Assembly (NCBI GenBank): GCA_051953655.1
Contig: JBQCIO010000189.1
Location: 1-22,243 of the forward strand
Source of the DNA: JBQCHF01 sp051953655
GTDB taxonomy: Bacteria > Actinomycetota > Actinomycetes > Motilibacterales > Motilibacteraceae
Length of the DNA stretch: 22,243 nucleotides
Direction: 5' to 3'
Each line of letters starts with the position of its first letter. Positions within the stretch are counted from its first letter, which is position 1. The position numbers and the translations under genes were made by a program. Shown piece after piece: positions 1 to 7,369 of this stretch. A model generated the notes under the pieces. That model made no database searches and was not told the origin of the DNA. It saw only the letters and a list, made by a program, of their open reading frames with translations.

Positions 1-922
1 GGCTGCGGGCGGCGGCCTTGCGCCGGGCGGCCAGCAGCGCGGCGACCCGCCGCTGCTCGGCGGCGATCCGCGCGGCGATGGCGGCGGACTGCCGCTGCGC
101 CGCGGCCAGGGCGTCCTGCTCCGCGGCGCGCTGGGCCTTGACGCTCGCCAGCGCCCGCTCCCGCTGCGCGGTGAGGGCGGCGACCGCGGCGCGGGCCGCG
201 GCGGCCTCCCGGGCCAGCTTCTGCGAGGTCGCCAGCTGGGCCGCGGCCTGCTGGTGCAGGCCGGTCGCGCGGGCCTTCTCGGCGTCGAGCCGCTGCTGCT
301 CCAGCGCCAGCTGCGCCCGCTGCAGGGCGAGCTGGCGGATCACCGCCTGCTCCTTCGCCGACACCGCGCGGGCCATCTCCTGCGCCCGGGTGTAGGTCGT
401 GATGTCCGAGCTGTCGAGCAGCACGTCGACCAGCTGCAGCGGCTGCTGGCCGCCGGACATGTACTGCGTGCGCGCCACCTGGCCCACCGCGTCCCGGGTG
501 CGCGCCATCTGCGCCTTCGTGGCCTCGATCCGCGCCACCCCCTGCTCGACCGCCTGCTGCGCGGCCTTCTCCTGCGCGGCCAGCAGCTCCTCCCGCTGCC
601 GGGAGGCGGTGAGGGCACGATCGGCCGCGACCGCCGTGCGCTGCGCGGCCGCGAGCGCCGCCTGCGCCCGCTTCAGGGCCGCCGCCGCCCCCACCTCGCG
701 GGCCGCGGTCCTGCGCAGCGCGCTCTGCAGCTGGGAGACCCGGCGGTCCGCGGCCTTCTTGCGCGCTGCGTCGGTGTCCGCCCCCGCGGGCGCCTCGGCG
801 ACAGCCACCAGCCCCGCGGTGAGCACGACCGCGAGAAGGGCCCGGAGCACGACGCCCCCTCGTCGCCGCGCCGCTCGGGCCGGGGAGGACACGGGCACGG
901 GCGGCGGGGCGAAATGGTGCAC
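1..922 (-). CDS. Secreted coiled-coil cell-wall hydrolase-like protein, partial (C-terminus beyond window)
   Basis: The frame stays open from 922 to the window edge (about 307 codons), so the gene is truncated only by the window. The N-terminus has an Arg-rich stretch, then a hydrophobic segment (LRALLAVVLTAGLVAVAEAP), which reads as a signal peptide. A long Ala/Gln/Arg/Glu-rich coiled coil follows. The segment VARTQYMSGGQQPLQLVDVL matches VARQQYITGGTGQLQLVDLL of the downstream-numbered neighbour at 1414-2775, so the two are tandem paralogues. That neighbour ends in an M23 peptidase; here the catalytic end is not visible, and it could be M23 or NlpC/P60. The GTG at 922 is chosen because GAGGGA lies just upstream; an in-frame ATG at 940 and an internal GTG at 850 are alternatives. 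Likely role, by inference: peptidoglycan remodelling outside the membrane. Confidence 0.75.
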   Translation of the reverse strand, partial: MHHFAPPPVPVSSPARAARRRGGVVLRALLAVVLTAGLVAVAEAPAGADTDAARKKAADRRVSQLQSALRRTAAREVGAAAALKRAQAALAAAQRTAVAADRALTASRQREELLAAQEKAAQQAVEQGVARIEATKAQMARTRDAVGQVARTQYMSGGQQPLQLVDVLLDSSDITTYTRAQEMARAVSAKEQAVIRQLALQRAQLALEQQRLDAEKARATGLHQQAAAQLATSQKLAREAAAARAAVAALTAQRERALASVKAQRAAEQDALAAAQRQSAAIAARIAAEQRRVAALLAARRKAAARS

Positions 923-1064
923 GTCTGTCCCTCGGCACATCCGCTTGATCTCTTCAGGATGGAGCGGGGTGAGGAGGGGCACATCGGGCTGGTCGATCGG
1001 GATAGGTGGGGGTGATTCCGCCTTCGCGCGCTGCTCGCAGACGGTCCTGCTGCGGCTGGGTTAC

Positions 1065-1345
1065 TCAAAGGCGCTGGTGGCGGCGGGAGACGGCGCGGGG
1101 TGCTCTCCGCTGCCGGCCGGCGGTCTGCCTGGCCCGAGTGGAAGGTTGTTGGGGCGACACGCCGGCGTGTCGCGCAACGCCGTTCCACTCGATCGTCGAA
1201 AGCGCGAGCAAGCGCCAGAGTGCGACCTTATTGATGACATTCCGGACGAAAGACAGCACTACCGTCACAGTCTGCGTCAGCAGGCCGCCGGCCGGCTGCA
1301 AGACCCGCCCCGAGCTTGGCTCCCGCCGTCACCAGCCGCCTGTGA
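1065..1345 (+). repeat. Palindrome-centred intergenic element, copy A (MITE-like)
   Basis: The core at 1135-1191 has outer arms CGAGTGGAA (1135-1143) and TTCCACTCG (1183-1191) around a perfect 20-bp palindrome GCGACACGCCGGCGTGTCGC (1154-1173). Copy B at 7497-7552 has the same arms and palindrome. Beyond the core, both copies carry the 16-mer AAGACCCGCCCCGAGC (1300-1315 here; reverse strand of 7385-7400 there) at similar distance. The outer ends of copy A (about 1065-1131 and 1279-1345) are imperfect inverted repeats of each other, including CACCAGC near each end. There is no ORF of note inside, so it resembles a non-autonomous mobile or REP-like element. The exact boundaries are my estimate. 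Confidence 0.7.
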
Positions 1346-1350
1346 CCCCG

Positions 1351-1374
1351 GTGCGGTCCGCCGGCCGGCCGCAC
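1351..1374 (-). terminator. GC-rich hairpin 3' of the M23 peptidase gene
   Basis: GTGCGG (1351-1356) pairs with CCGCAC (1369-1374), and the interior contains the self-complementary CCGGCCGG. It lies about 40 nt past the stop codon of the M23 gene. There is no T-run, so it is an I-shaped hairpin as is common in actinobacteria. Assignment as terminator is inference. Confidence 0.35.
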
Positions 1375-1413
1375 GACCGCACACCCACGAGCCGCTCAGC
1401 CCAGCAGCCCGAC

Positions 1414-2775
1414 CTACGGCACCGGCGACGGGTACCCCGGCCCGCACATCGGGGCCACCTGGCGCATCGCGCCGCCGAACCAGCCCATCGGGTCCATGAC
1501 GACGCCGTTGACGACGGTGTCGAAGTGCAGGTGGGGGCCGGTGGCGAAGCCGGTGGCGCCGACGTAGCCGATGACCTGGCCGGCGCTCACGGACTGGCCG
1601 TTGGAGACCGCCCGGGAGGACTGGTGGGCGTACCAGGTGGTGAGGCCGCCGGCGTGGGCGATGACGGTGACGTTGCCGTCCCAGGCCGAGTAGGAGGTGT
1701 CCACGACGACACCGTCGGCGGCGGCGACGATCGGGGCGCCGTAGCCGGCCGCGATGTCCATGCCGGAGTGGCAGGAGCGGGACCCGGTGGCCGGGTTGAT
1801 GCGCGGGCCGACGCCCATGACCATCGGGCCGTTGGCCGGCCAGGTCAGGCCGCCGCTGCCGCCGCGGGACGCGGGGGCGGACGAGCGCTGCCGTGCGGCG
1901 CGCTCGGCGGCGAGGCGGGCGGCCAACCGGCGCTGGGCGTCGGCGATCCGCTTGGCCAGGGCCGCCGACTCGCGCTGGGCGGCCAGCAGGGCGGCCTGCT
2001 CGCGCGCCTTCTCCCGCTCGATGGTGGCCAGCGCGGCGGCCTGCTGCTTCTCCAGCGCGGCGACCTGCGCCTTGGCCGCGGCGGCCTTGTCCGCCAGCGC
2101 GGCGGAGGCGGCGACGGCCTGGGCGGCCTGGTCGTGCAGGGTGCTCAGCTGTGCCTGGCGCGCCTCGAGCTTGGCCTTCTCGTCGGAGAGCCGCTGCGCC
2201 GTCTGGACCAGGTCCAGGACGATCCCGTTCTCCTTGTTGGCCACCGCACCGGTGATCGCCTTGGCCTCGGCGAAGCTGGCCATGTCCTTGGCCGAGAGCA
2301 GAAGGTCGACGAGCTGCAGCTGGCCGGTCCCGCCGGTGATGTACTGCTGGCGCGCCACGGAGCCGAGCTCCTCGCGCACCTGGTCCAGGTGCGCCTGCGT
2401 GGCCGCGATCTCCGCCGCGCTGCGCTCGACGTCGGCCTGCACCTGGGCGACCTGGTCGGCGAGCGCACGCTCCTTCGCCTGGGCCGCGTCCAGCGCCGCC
2501 TGGGCGGCGGCCACGGCCTGCTGGGCCTGCGCGAGCTTGGTCCGGGTCTTCTCCAGCGTGGCAGCGGCCTGGGCCGCCTCGGCCGAGGAGTCCTCGAGCT
2601 GCCCCTTGAGCTGCCCGATCCGCTGGTCGACCTTGCTCTTGGCCGACCGGTCGTCCTGCGCGGACGCAGCGCCGGCGCCGGTCAGCCCCGCCGACAGCGC
2701 CAGCCCGGCCACGGCGAGGCCGGCGGCCCAGCGCAGGCGCAGCGGTCGGCTGGGACGGAGGCGCGGCAAGGTCAC
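1414..2775 (-). CDS. Secreted M23-family peptidoglycan endopeptidase with coiled-coil N-terminus
   Basis: This protein has a signal peptide (LRLRWAAGLAVAGLALSAGL), a long Ala/Gln/Lys-rich coiled coil, a Gly/Ser linker and a C-terminal lysostaphin-type M23 domain (LytM/EnvC-like layout). The Zn ligands and catalytic histidines are visible as HSGMD (His and Asp), YAHQ and GPHLHF, so the domain looks active. Family knowledge: M23 enzymes cut peptide cross-bridges in peptidoglycan, and coiled-coil forms usually act in cell separation. The open frame extends upstream to a GTG at 2820 (468 aa), but no Shine-Dalgarno is seen there. I place the start at the GTG at 2775, which has a weak AGGA 11 nt upstream and puts the signal peptide near the N-terminus; the start is uncertain. 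It has a tandem paralogue at 1-922. Confidence 0.88.
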   Translation of the reverse strand: MTLPRLRPSRPLRLRWAAGLAVAGLALSAGLTGAGAASAQDDRSAKSKVDQRIGQLKGQLEDSSAEAAQAAATLEKTRTKLAQAQQAVAAAQAALDAAQAKERALADQVAQVQADVERSAAEIAATQAHLDQVREELGSVARQQYITGGTGQLQLVDLLLSAKDMASFAEAKAITGAVANKENGIVLDLVQTAQRLSDEKAKLEARQAQLSTLHDQAAQAVAASAALADKAAAAKAQVAALEKQQAAALATIEREKAREQAALLAAQRESAALAKRIADAQRRLAARLAAERAARQRSSAPASRGGSGGLTWPANGPMVMGVGPRINPATGSRSCHSGMDIAAGYGAPIVAAADGVVVDTSYSAWDGNVTVIAHAGGLTTWYAHQSSRAVSNGQSVSAGQVIGYVGATGFATGPHLHFDTVVNGVVMDPMGWFGGAMRQVAPMCGPGYPSPVP

Positions 2776-2835
2776 GAGGCGACGAGTCCTGACGTGCTGG
2801 AGGCGCCGGACCGGCGCCACGGGTGGGACGAGAAG

Positions 2836-2841
2836 ACTCTA
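2836..2841 (-). promoter_or_regulatory. Possible -10 box (TAGAGT) for the M23 peptidase gene
   Basis: On the minus strand TAGAGT fits the actinobacterial TANNNT -10 pattern, in a short AT-richer gap between P450 and M23. No clear -35 hexamer is seen at 16-18 bp. Transcription would begin near 2829, leaving almost no leader for the GTG at 2820 and so favouring the start at 2775. Confidence 0.3.
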
Positions 2842-2890
2842 ACGGTGCCCATGGTTTGGTTGGGGCAGTTGGGGCACGAGTCGGAGTCGA

Positions 2891-2912
2891 CCGAGAGTCG
2901 GCCGAGAGTCGG
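2891..2912. repeat. Two adjacent copies of an 11-bp direct repeat
   Basis: CCGAGAGTCGG occurs at 2891-2901 and again at 2902-2912, immediately after the P450 stop codon in transcription order. A related GAGTCGG sits just before it (about 2879-2885). It may be replication slippage or a binding site; nothing in the sequence decides this. Confidence 0.6.
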
Positions 2913-4145
2913 CTAGTTCACCGTCACCAGCAGCCGCTCGAGCCCGCGGATGATGTAGCCCGGCGCCCACCGCGGCTCCTCGGCCGCCGCCAGGCCCGGC
3001 ACCCGCCGCAGCACCTCGCCGAACGAGGCGGCCAGCTCCATCCGCGCCAGCGGCGCGCCCAGGCAGAAGTGGATGCCGGCCCCGAAGCTGATGTGCGGGT
3101 TCTCGGCGCGGCTGAGGTCCAGGCGCTCCGGCTCGGCGAACCGGGCCGGGTCGTGGTTGGCCGAGCCGAACAGTAGGGCGATCTCGGTCCCGCGCCGCAG
3201 CGTCTCGCCGTGCAGCTCGACGTCCTCGAGCACCCACCGCTCGAACATCTGCAGCGGGGTGTCGTAGCGCATGAGCTCCTCGAGCGCGCCCGGCAGCAGG
3301 TCGGGCTGCTCACGCAGCAGCGCCAGCTGGTCGGGGTTGCGCAGCAGCGCCCACCAGCCGTTCGTCGTCACGTTGACCGTCGCCTCGTGCCCGGCGTTGA
3401 GCAGCAGCACGCAGGTCCCGACCAGCTCGTCCTCGGTGAGCCGGTCGCCCTCGTCCGCCACCTGCGCCAGCGCACTGATGAGGTCCTCGCCGGGCTGGTG
3501 CCGCCGCTGCCGGGCCAGCTCGCGCAGGTACGCCGAGAACTCCTGGCTCGCCCGCACCGCGGTGTCCTGCGCCTCGCCGCTGGGGTTGAGCTCGTACATG
3601 CCGCAGATGTCGGCGGACCAGGGCCGGAGCAGGTGCCGGTCGGACTCGGGCACGCCGAGCATCTCCGCGATCACGGTGACCGGGAGCGGCTCGGCCACCA
3701 GCGCCTTGAGGTCGACCGGCGAGCCGTCGCTGCCGGCGTCGAGCAGGTCGTCGACCAGGCCCGCGGCCAGCTCGTGCACCCGGGGCCGCAGCTGCTCCAC
3801 GGTGCGCGGGGTGAAGGCCTTGCTCACCAGCCGGCGCAGGCGGGTGTGGTCCGGCGGCTCGACGTCGAGCATCCCGGCCCGCACCAGCCGCCAGAACGGC
3901 GCGAGGTGCTCGGGGTCCTCCGGCCGGCCCATCTCGGCGTGCGAGGCGACGTGCAGGTAGGAGCGGCCCAGCCGGCGGTCGCGCAGCAGCGCGTTGACGT
4001 CGTCGTAGCGGCTGACCACCCACTGCTGGGTGGGCTCGAACCAGGTGACCGGGGCCTGCTCGCGCAGACGGTCGTAGACGGCGTAGGGCGAGGCGACGAA
4101 GTCGCGGGACCAGGGGTCGAAGCCGAGGTCTGCAGCGGAGGGCAC
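2913..4145 (-). CDS. Cytochrome P450 (CYP107-like actinobacterial type)
   Basis: This is a 410-aa soluble bacterial P450, a haem monooxygenase needing ferredoxin partners, none of which are encoded here. Visible motifs are C-helix HTRLRR (from about residue 100), I-helix AGHEAT (251-256), K-helix ELMR (290-293) and haem loop FGAGIHFCLG with cysteine ligand at about 361. The I-helix residue usually occupied by the proton-relay Thr is Ala, as in P450eryF. The GTG at 4145 is chosen because GAAGGA lies 6 nt upstream, overlapping the stop codon of the PH-domain gene. A longer frame to 4241 would add an Arg/Pro-rich tail overlapping that gene and is rejected. The substrate cannot be predicted. It is co-transcribed, by inference, with the two PH-domain genes. 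Confidence 0.95.
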   Translation of the reverse strand: MPSAADLGFDPWSRDFVASPYAVYDRLREQAPVTWFEPTQQWVVSRYDDVNALLRDRRLGRSYLHVASHAEMGRPEDPEHLAPFWRLVRAGMLDVEPPDHTRLRRLVSKAFTPRTVEQLRPRVHELAAGLVDDLLDAGSDGSPVDLKALVAEPLPVTVIAEMLGVPESDRHLLRPWSADICGMYELNPSGEAQDTAVRASQEFSAYLRELARQRRHQPGEDLISALAQVADEGDRLTEDELVGTCVLLLNAGHEATVNVTTNGWWALLRNPDQLALLREQPDLLPGALEELMRYDTPLQMFERWVLEDVELHGETLRRGTEIALLFGSANHDPARFAEPERLDLSRAENPHISFGAGIHFCLGAPLARMELAASFGEVLRRVPGLAAAEEPRWAPGYIIRGLERLLVTVN

Positions 4146-4151
4146 AGCGGG

Positions 4152-4157
4152 TCCTTC
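4152..4157 (-). promoter_or_regulatory. Shine-Dalgarno GAAGGA that fixes the P450 start
   Basis: GAAGGA with a 6-nt spacer precedes the GTG at 4145 and overlaps the TGA stop (4156-4158) of the upstream PH-domain gene, implying coupled translation. Confidence 0.7.
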
Positions 4158-5592
4158 AGGGCGACGGCTGGGGGCCGGGGTCCGGCGGGGGGACCGGGAC
4201 CGCGCCACCGTATCGAGCAGCGGCCCCGTCGGTGGCCGCAACCGGGGTGGCCATCCACTGGTCCGGCAGGGCCGCCGCGCGCGCCGCCCGGGCCCGTTCG
4301 GTCAGCGCGAGCACGAGCTGCACCGCCTCGGTCTGGTCCCGATCGTCCGCCCGCACGGTGACCGGCCCCGGGCTGGTGTCCAGGTGCACGGTGGCCAGGC
4401 CGAGCAACCGCTGCAGCGGGCCCTGGGTGGCCCGCAGGCTCTGCACCCGCTCCAGCGGCATCGCGTCGGTCTCCCGGCGCAGCCGGCCGCGCCGGGTGAC
4501 GACGTGACCGGCGTCCGCGCCGACGCCGAGCACCGGCCAGGACACGGGGTGCAGCCAGCGCGCCCGGGCCGGAGCCGGGTGCAGCGGGACGCCGGTCACC
4601 TGAGTGCGCGGGAGCACCGCGGCCAGCAGTCCCAGCGCCTCCGCCCGCGGGGCGACCGGGAGCAGCAGCGTCTGCGCCCGCTCCTCGGCGTTGCGGCGCT
4701 CGTAGGCGGCGACGTCGACCTCCACCCGCACCCAGTCGGTGCGCCACGGGCCGCCGAGCCGCCAGAACGCCGGCTCGGCCAGCCGCACGGCCTGCACCCG
4801 ACCGGGCGGGATCGTCTGCGCCCGGGTCTCCAGCAGTCCGCGGCGCACCCGCAGCCCGTCGGGCGAGGCGGCCAGGGTGAAGTCGTAGTTGCCCATGAAC
4901 TCGCGCACCGCGGCCTGCCCGAAGGCGACCAGGCCGGGCAGCAGCGCGATCAGCGCGCCGGGGCCGCCGTAGACGGTGGCGACCACGACGCCGACCGGCA
5001 CCAGCACCGCCCCGACCAGGAAGGTCGGCGAGCGCAGCGTCGCCAGCAGCAGCCGGCCGTTGGGCACGACGTGCAGCACCTGCTCCGGTGCCTCCGGTGT
5101 GTCCTCGTGGAGCCCGGCGGCGCGGGCCAGCAGCTCGGCCCGCAGCGCGCGGGCCTCCTCCAGCCCGAGGTAGGCCAGCGGCGCCTCCGCCTTCGTGCCG
5201 CCGGCCACCTCGAGCCGCAGCTCGGCCAGGCCCAGCACCCGGGCCAGGAACGGCTGCACGACGTCGACGCTCTGCAGCCGGTCCAGCCGCACGCGCCGGG
5301 AGCGGCGGGTGAGGACTCCGGAGTCGACCCGAAGGTCGCCGCCGTCGACGCCGAACGACGTCGTGCGCCAGACCAGCCAGCCGATCACGGCGGCCACCGG
5401 AACCACCGCCAGCAGGCCGAGGGCCCACGGCCCGAGCGGCGTGTCGCCGCTCGCCGCGCCCTGCCCGACCTGCGGGACGGCGACCACGAGGAGACCGACG
5501 ACCACGCGCCACCCGCGCACCACCGGGGTGAGCGGGTGCAGCCGGCGCAGCACCTGCGGGCTGCTCGGGCTGCTGGGGCCGCCGGCGCTCAC
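4156..5592 (-). CDS. Large PH-domain (bPH2/DUF304) membrane protein, YdbT-like
   Basis: This 478-aa protein has paired hydrophobic segments (about residues 28-45 and 55-75) followed by repeated bPH2 units. Typical phrases are VRLDRLQSVDVVQPFLARVLGLAELRLE (read in pieces), another hydrophobic pair around LVGAVLVPVGVVVATVYG, then PPGRVQAVRLAEPAFWRLGG and MPLERVQSLRATQGPLQRLLGLATVHLDTS. This three-unit layout matches YdbT-type proteins; in Bacillus the ydbS/ydbT pair contributes to resistance to certain antimicrobial peptides. The function in actinobacteria is unknown. The GTG start overlaps the upstream gene's TGA by 4 nt (GTGA), so the two PH genes are translationally coupled. The C-terminus is Pro-rich. 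Confidence 0.88.
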   Translation of the reverse strand: MSAGGPSSPSSPQVLRRLHPLTPVVRGWRVVVGLLVVAVPQVGQGAASGDTPLGPWALGLLAVVPVAAVIGWLVWRTTSFGVDGGDLRVDSGVLTRRSRRVRLDRLQSVDVVQPFLARVLGLAELRLEVAGGTKAEAPLAYLGLEEARALRAELLARAAGLHEDTPEAPEQVLHVVPNGRLLLATLRSPTFLVGAVLVPVGVVVATVYGGPGALIALLPGLVAFGQAAVREFMGNYDFTLAASPDGLRVRRGLLETRAQTIPPGRVQAVRLAEPAFWRLGGPWRTDWVRVEVDVAAYERRNAEERAQTLLLPVAPRAEALGLLAAVLPRTQVTGVPLHPAPARARWLHPVSWPVLGVGADAGHVVTRRGRLRRETDAMPLERVQSLRATQGPLQRLLGLATVHLDTSPGPVTVRADDRDQTEAVQLVLALTERARAARAAALPDQWMATPVAATDGAAARYGGAVPVPPPDPGPQPSP

Positions 5593-6119
5593 AGCCCTGC
5601 CGCGCGGGCCTCGCCGCGGGCGGCGAGGCGGTCGCGCAGCCGGGCGGCCTCCTCAGGCAGCAGGCCGGGGATGCGGGCGTCGGTGGCGGCGGCCGCGGTG
5701 TGCAGCTGCACGCAGGCCAGGCCGAACCAGCGCTGGAGCGGGCCGCGCTTGACGTCGACGAACTGCATCCGGCCGTAGGGCACGACGACCAGCTCGCGCC
5801 AGGCGATGCCACGGCGCACCAGCAGGTCGTCGGCGCGCTCGGTGTAGCCCCACGCACGCTGGTTGCGGCCGATCCACCACCAGCCCCAGGCCAGCGCGAC
5901 CAGCCCGGCGAGCACGACGACCGCCGCCACCCAGCCGGCCAGCAGCAGCCACCCGGCGGTGCCGAGCGCCGCCACGAGGACCAGGACGACGACGAGCAGC
6001 ACGATCCGTCGCAGCGTGGCCAGCCGCGGGGAGACCGGGGTCCACTCGGTGCCGGGCAGGTCGAAGACGCTGTCGGGATCGAGAGCCCCGACGTCGGGCT
6101 CCCCCCGGGCGACGTCCAT
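5589..6119 (-). CDS. Small PH-domain (bPH2/DUF304) membrane protein, YdbS-like
   Basis: This 176-aa protein has a short acidic N-terminus, two hydrophobic helices (about residues 38-60 and 62-83), then one bPH2 domain with the conserved GYTERADDLLVRRG, PYGRMQFVDV and GPLQRWFGLACVQLHT phrases. It forms a pair with the larger PH protein downstream, as YdbS does with YdbT. The open frame runs far upstream antisense to the NuoD gene, but the ATG at 6119 is the first start compatible with the family, has GAGG just upstream, and leaves a 48-bp divergent promoter gap. PH-domain pairs commonly sit next to folK-DUF3180 in actinobacteria; here they are separated from it by about 6.7 kb. Confidence 0.88.
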   Translation of the reverse strand: MDVARGEPDVGALDPDSVFDLPGTEWTPVSPRLATLRRIVLLVVVLVLVAALGTAGWLLLAGWVAAVVVLAGLVALAWGWWWIGRNQRAWGYTERADDLLVRRGIAWRELVVVPYGRMQFVDVKRGPLQRWFGLACVQLHTAAAATDARIPGLLPEEAARLRDRLAARGEARAAGL

Positions 6120-6126
6120 GACCTCA

Positions 6127-6132
6127 ACGCTA
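6127..6132 (-). promoter_or_regulatory. Possible -10 box (TAGCGT) for the PH-domain/P450 operon
   Basis: On the minus strand TAGCGT (TANNNT) ends 7 nt before the ATG at 6119. That spacing would give a leaderless or nearly leaderless transcript, which is common in actinobacteria, though GAGG next to the ATG argues the leader could also be used. No clear -35 is visible. Confidence 0.3.
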
Positions 6133-6167
6133 CCGGGGCGTCGCGGCGGCTCTGGCACGATCAGGGG

Positions 6168-7355
6168 GTGAGCGACACGGCCCGCGAGCGGACGCCGGAC
6201 CTCCGCGAGAGCGAGGTGGGCCTCGGCCCGAACGCGCTCGACACCGCCGAGATGGTGCTCAACATCGGCCCCCAGCACCCGGCCACCCACGGTGTGCTCC
6301 GGCTGCGGCTCGTCCTCGACGGCGAGCGGATCGTCCACGCCGAGCCGGTCATCGGCTACATGCACCGCGGCGCCGAGAAGCTGTTCGAGGTGCGCGACTA
6401 CCGGCAGATCATCGTGCTGGCCAACCGGCACGACTGGCTCTCGGCGTTCGCCAACGAGCTCGGCGTCGTCCTGGCCGTGGAGCGGATGCTCGGCATGGAG
6501 GTGCCCGAGCGCGCGGTCTGGGCGCGCACGCTGCTCGCCGAGCTGAACCGGGTGCTCAACCACCTGATGTTCCTGGGCAGCTACCCGCTCGAGGTCGGGG
6601 CCATCACGCCGATCTTCTACGCCTTCCGCGAGCGCGAGCTGCTGCAGGCGGTCATGGAGGAGGCCTCCGGCGGACGCATGCACTACATGTTCAACCGGGT
6701 CGGCGGGCTCAAGGAGGACCTGCCCCTGGGCTGGACCGGCCGGGTGCGCCAGGCGGTGGCCGGCGTCCGCACGCGGCTGCCGGAGTTCGACGACCTGGTG
6801 CTGGGCAACGAGATCTTCCGCGCGCGCACCCGCGGCGTCGGCGTGCTGCCGGTCGAGACCGTGCTGGCCTACGGCGTGAGCGGACCCATCGCGCGCGCCT
6901 CCGGGCTGGACATCGACCTGCGCCGGGACCAGCCCTACCTCGGCTACGGCGAGCTGTTCGCACCCGGCGGGCCGGGCCGCGTCGTCGTGCGCAGCGAGGG
7001 TGACTGCCTGGCGCGGTTCGAGTGCCTGCTGGAGCAGGTGCGCGTCTCGCTCGACCTCGCCGACGCCGCCCTGGACCGGTTCGAGGCGTGTCCGCCCGGC
7101 CCGATCAACCAGCGTCTGCCCAAAGTGCTCAAGGCCCCCGAGGGCCACACCTACGCCGCGACCGAGAACCCGTTGGGCATCAACGGTTACTACCTCGTCT
7201 CGCGCGGCGAGCGCACGCCCTACCGGCTCAAGCTGCGCACCGCGTCCTTCAACAACGTCCAGGTGCTGTCGCAGATGCTGCCCGGCCAGCTGGTGGCCGA
7301 CATGGTGGCGATCCTGGGCTCGATGTTCTTCGTGGTGGGCGACGTCGACAAGTGA
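6168..7355 (+). CDS. nuoD: Stand-alone NuoD-like (complex I 49-kDa type) protein
   Basis: This 395-aa protein is clearly of the NuoD/49-kDa family: GPQHPATHG (residues 35-42), GYMHRGAEK, ELNRVLNHLMFLG, NRVGGLKEDLP, LGNEIFRARTRGVG, YGVSGPIARASG, NPLGINGYY and the C-terminal ILGSMFFVVGDVDK. In complex I this subunit helps form the quinone pocket at the NuoB/NuoD interface. The quinone-site His is kept (His41), but the partner Tyr (Tyr87 of Thermus Nqo4) is Trp90 here, within NRHDW. No other nuo gene is nearby. This fits a separate actinobacterial NuoD2-type group rather than the main operon copy, so the symbol is by family only. The GTG at 6168 abuts AGGGG with no normal spacer, so it may be leaderless; GTG 6216 is an alternative. 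Confidence 0.9.
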   Translation: MSDTARERTPDLRESEVGLGPNALDTAEMVLNIGPQHPATHGVLRLRLVLDGERIVHAEPVIGYMHRGAEKLFEVRDYRQIIVLANRHDWLSAFANELGVVLAVERMLGMEVPERAVWARTLLAELNRVLNHLMFLGSYPLEVGAITPIFYAFRERELLQAVMEEASGGRMHYMFNRVGGLKEDLPLGWTGRVRQAVAGVRTRLPEFDDLVLGNEIFRARTRGVGVLPVETVLAYGVSGPIARASGLDIDLRRDQPYLGYGELFAPGGPGRVVVRSEGDCLARFECLLEQVRVSLDLADAALDRFEACPPGPINQRLPKVLKAPEGHTYAATENPLGINGYYLVSRGERTPYRLKLRTASFNNVQVLSQMLPGQLVADMVAILGSMFFVVGDVDK

Positions 7356-7369
7356 GGTGCGGGCTCCAC

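Larger units (their letters stand above)
923..1413. other. 491-bp intergenic region carrying a palindromic repeat element
   Basis: No convincing gene lies between the two cell-wall hydrolase genes. Open frames here lack ribosome sites and family resemblance. The stretch holds the promoter region of the gene starting at 922, a composite inverted-repeat element (about 1065-1345), and a GC hairpin at 1351-1374. The part from about 1196 to 1275 is less GC-rich than the surroundings, as often seen in non-coding or acquired DNA. Confidence 0.6.

Noticed and set aside
1006..2916. Long plus-strand open frame (over 600 codons) opposite the M23 peptidase
   Set aside because: It is antisense to a clear M23 protein with signal peptide and catalytic motifs; the translation is Gly/Arg/Val-rich with no family features, a usual effect of high GC.
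4146..4241. Upstream start for the P450 at 4241
   Set aside because: It would overlap the PH-domain gene by about 85 nt and add an Arg/Pro-rich lead, while the GTG at 4145 has an ideal ribosome site.
3824..6127. Minus-strand 767-codon open frame across the PH-domain genes and P450
   Set aside because: It is a shifted frame of three recognisable genes; composition is Arg/Ala/Pro-rich and non-protein-like.
6120..7148. N-terminal extension of the small PH-domain protein antisense to the NuoD-like gene
   Set aside because: The extra 340 residues have no family match and lie opposite a strongly conserved gene; the ATG at 6119 gives the expected protein length.
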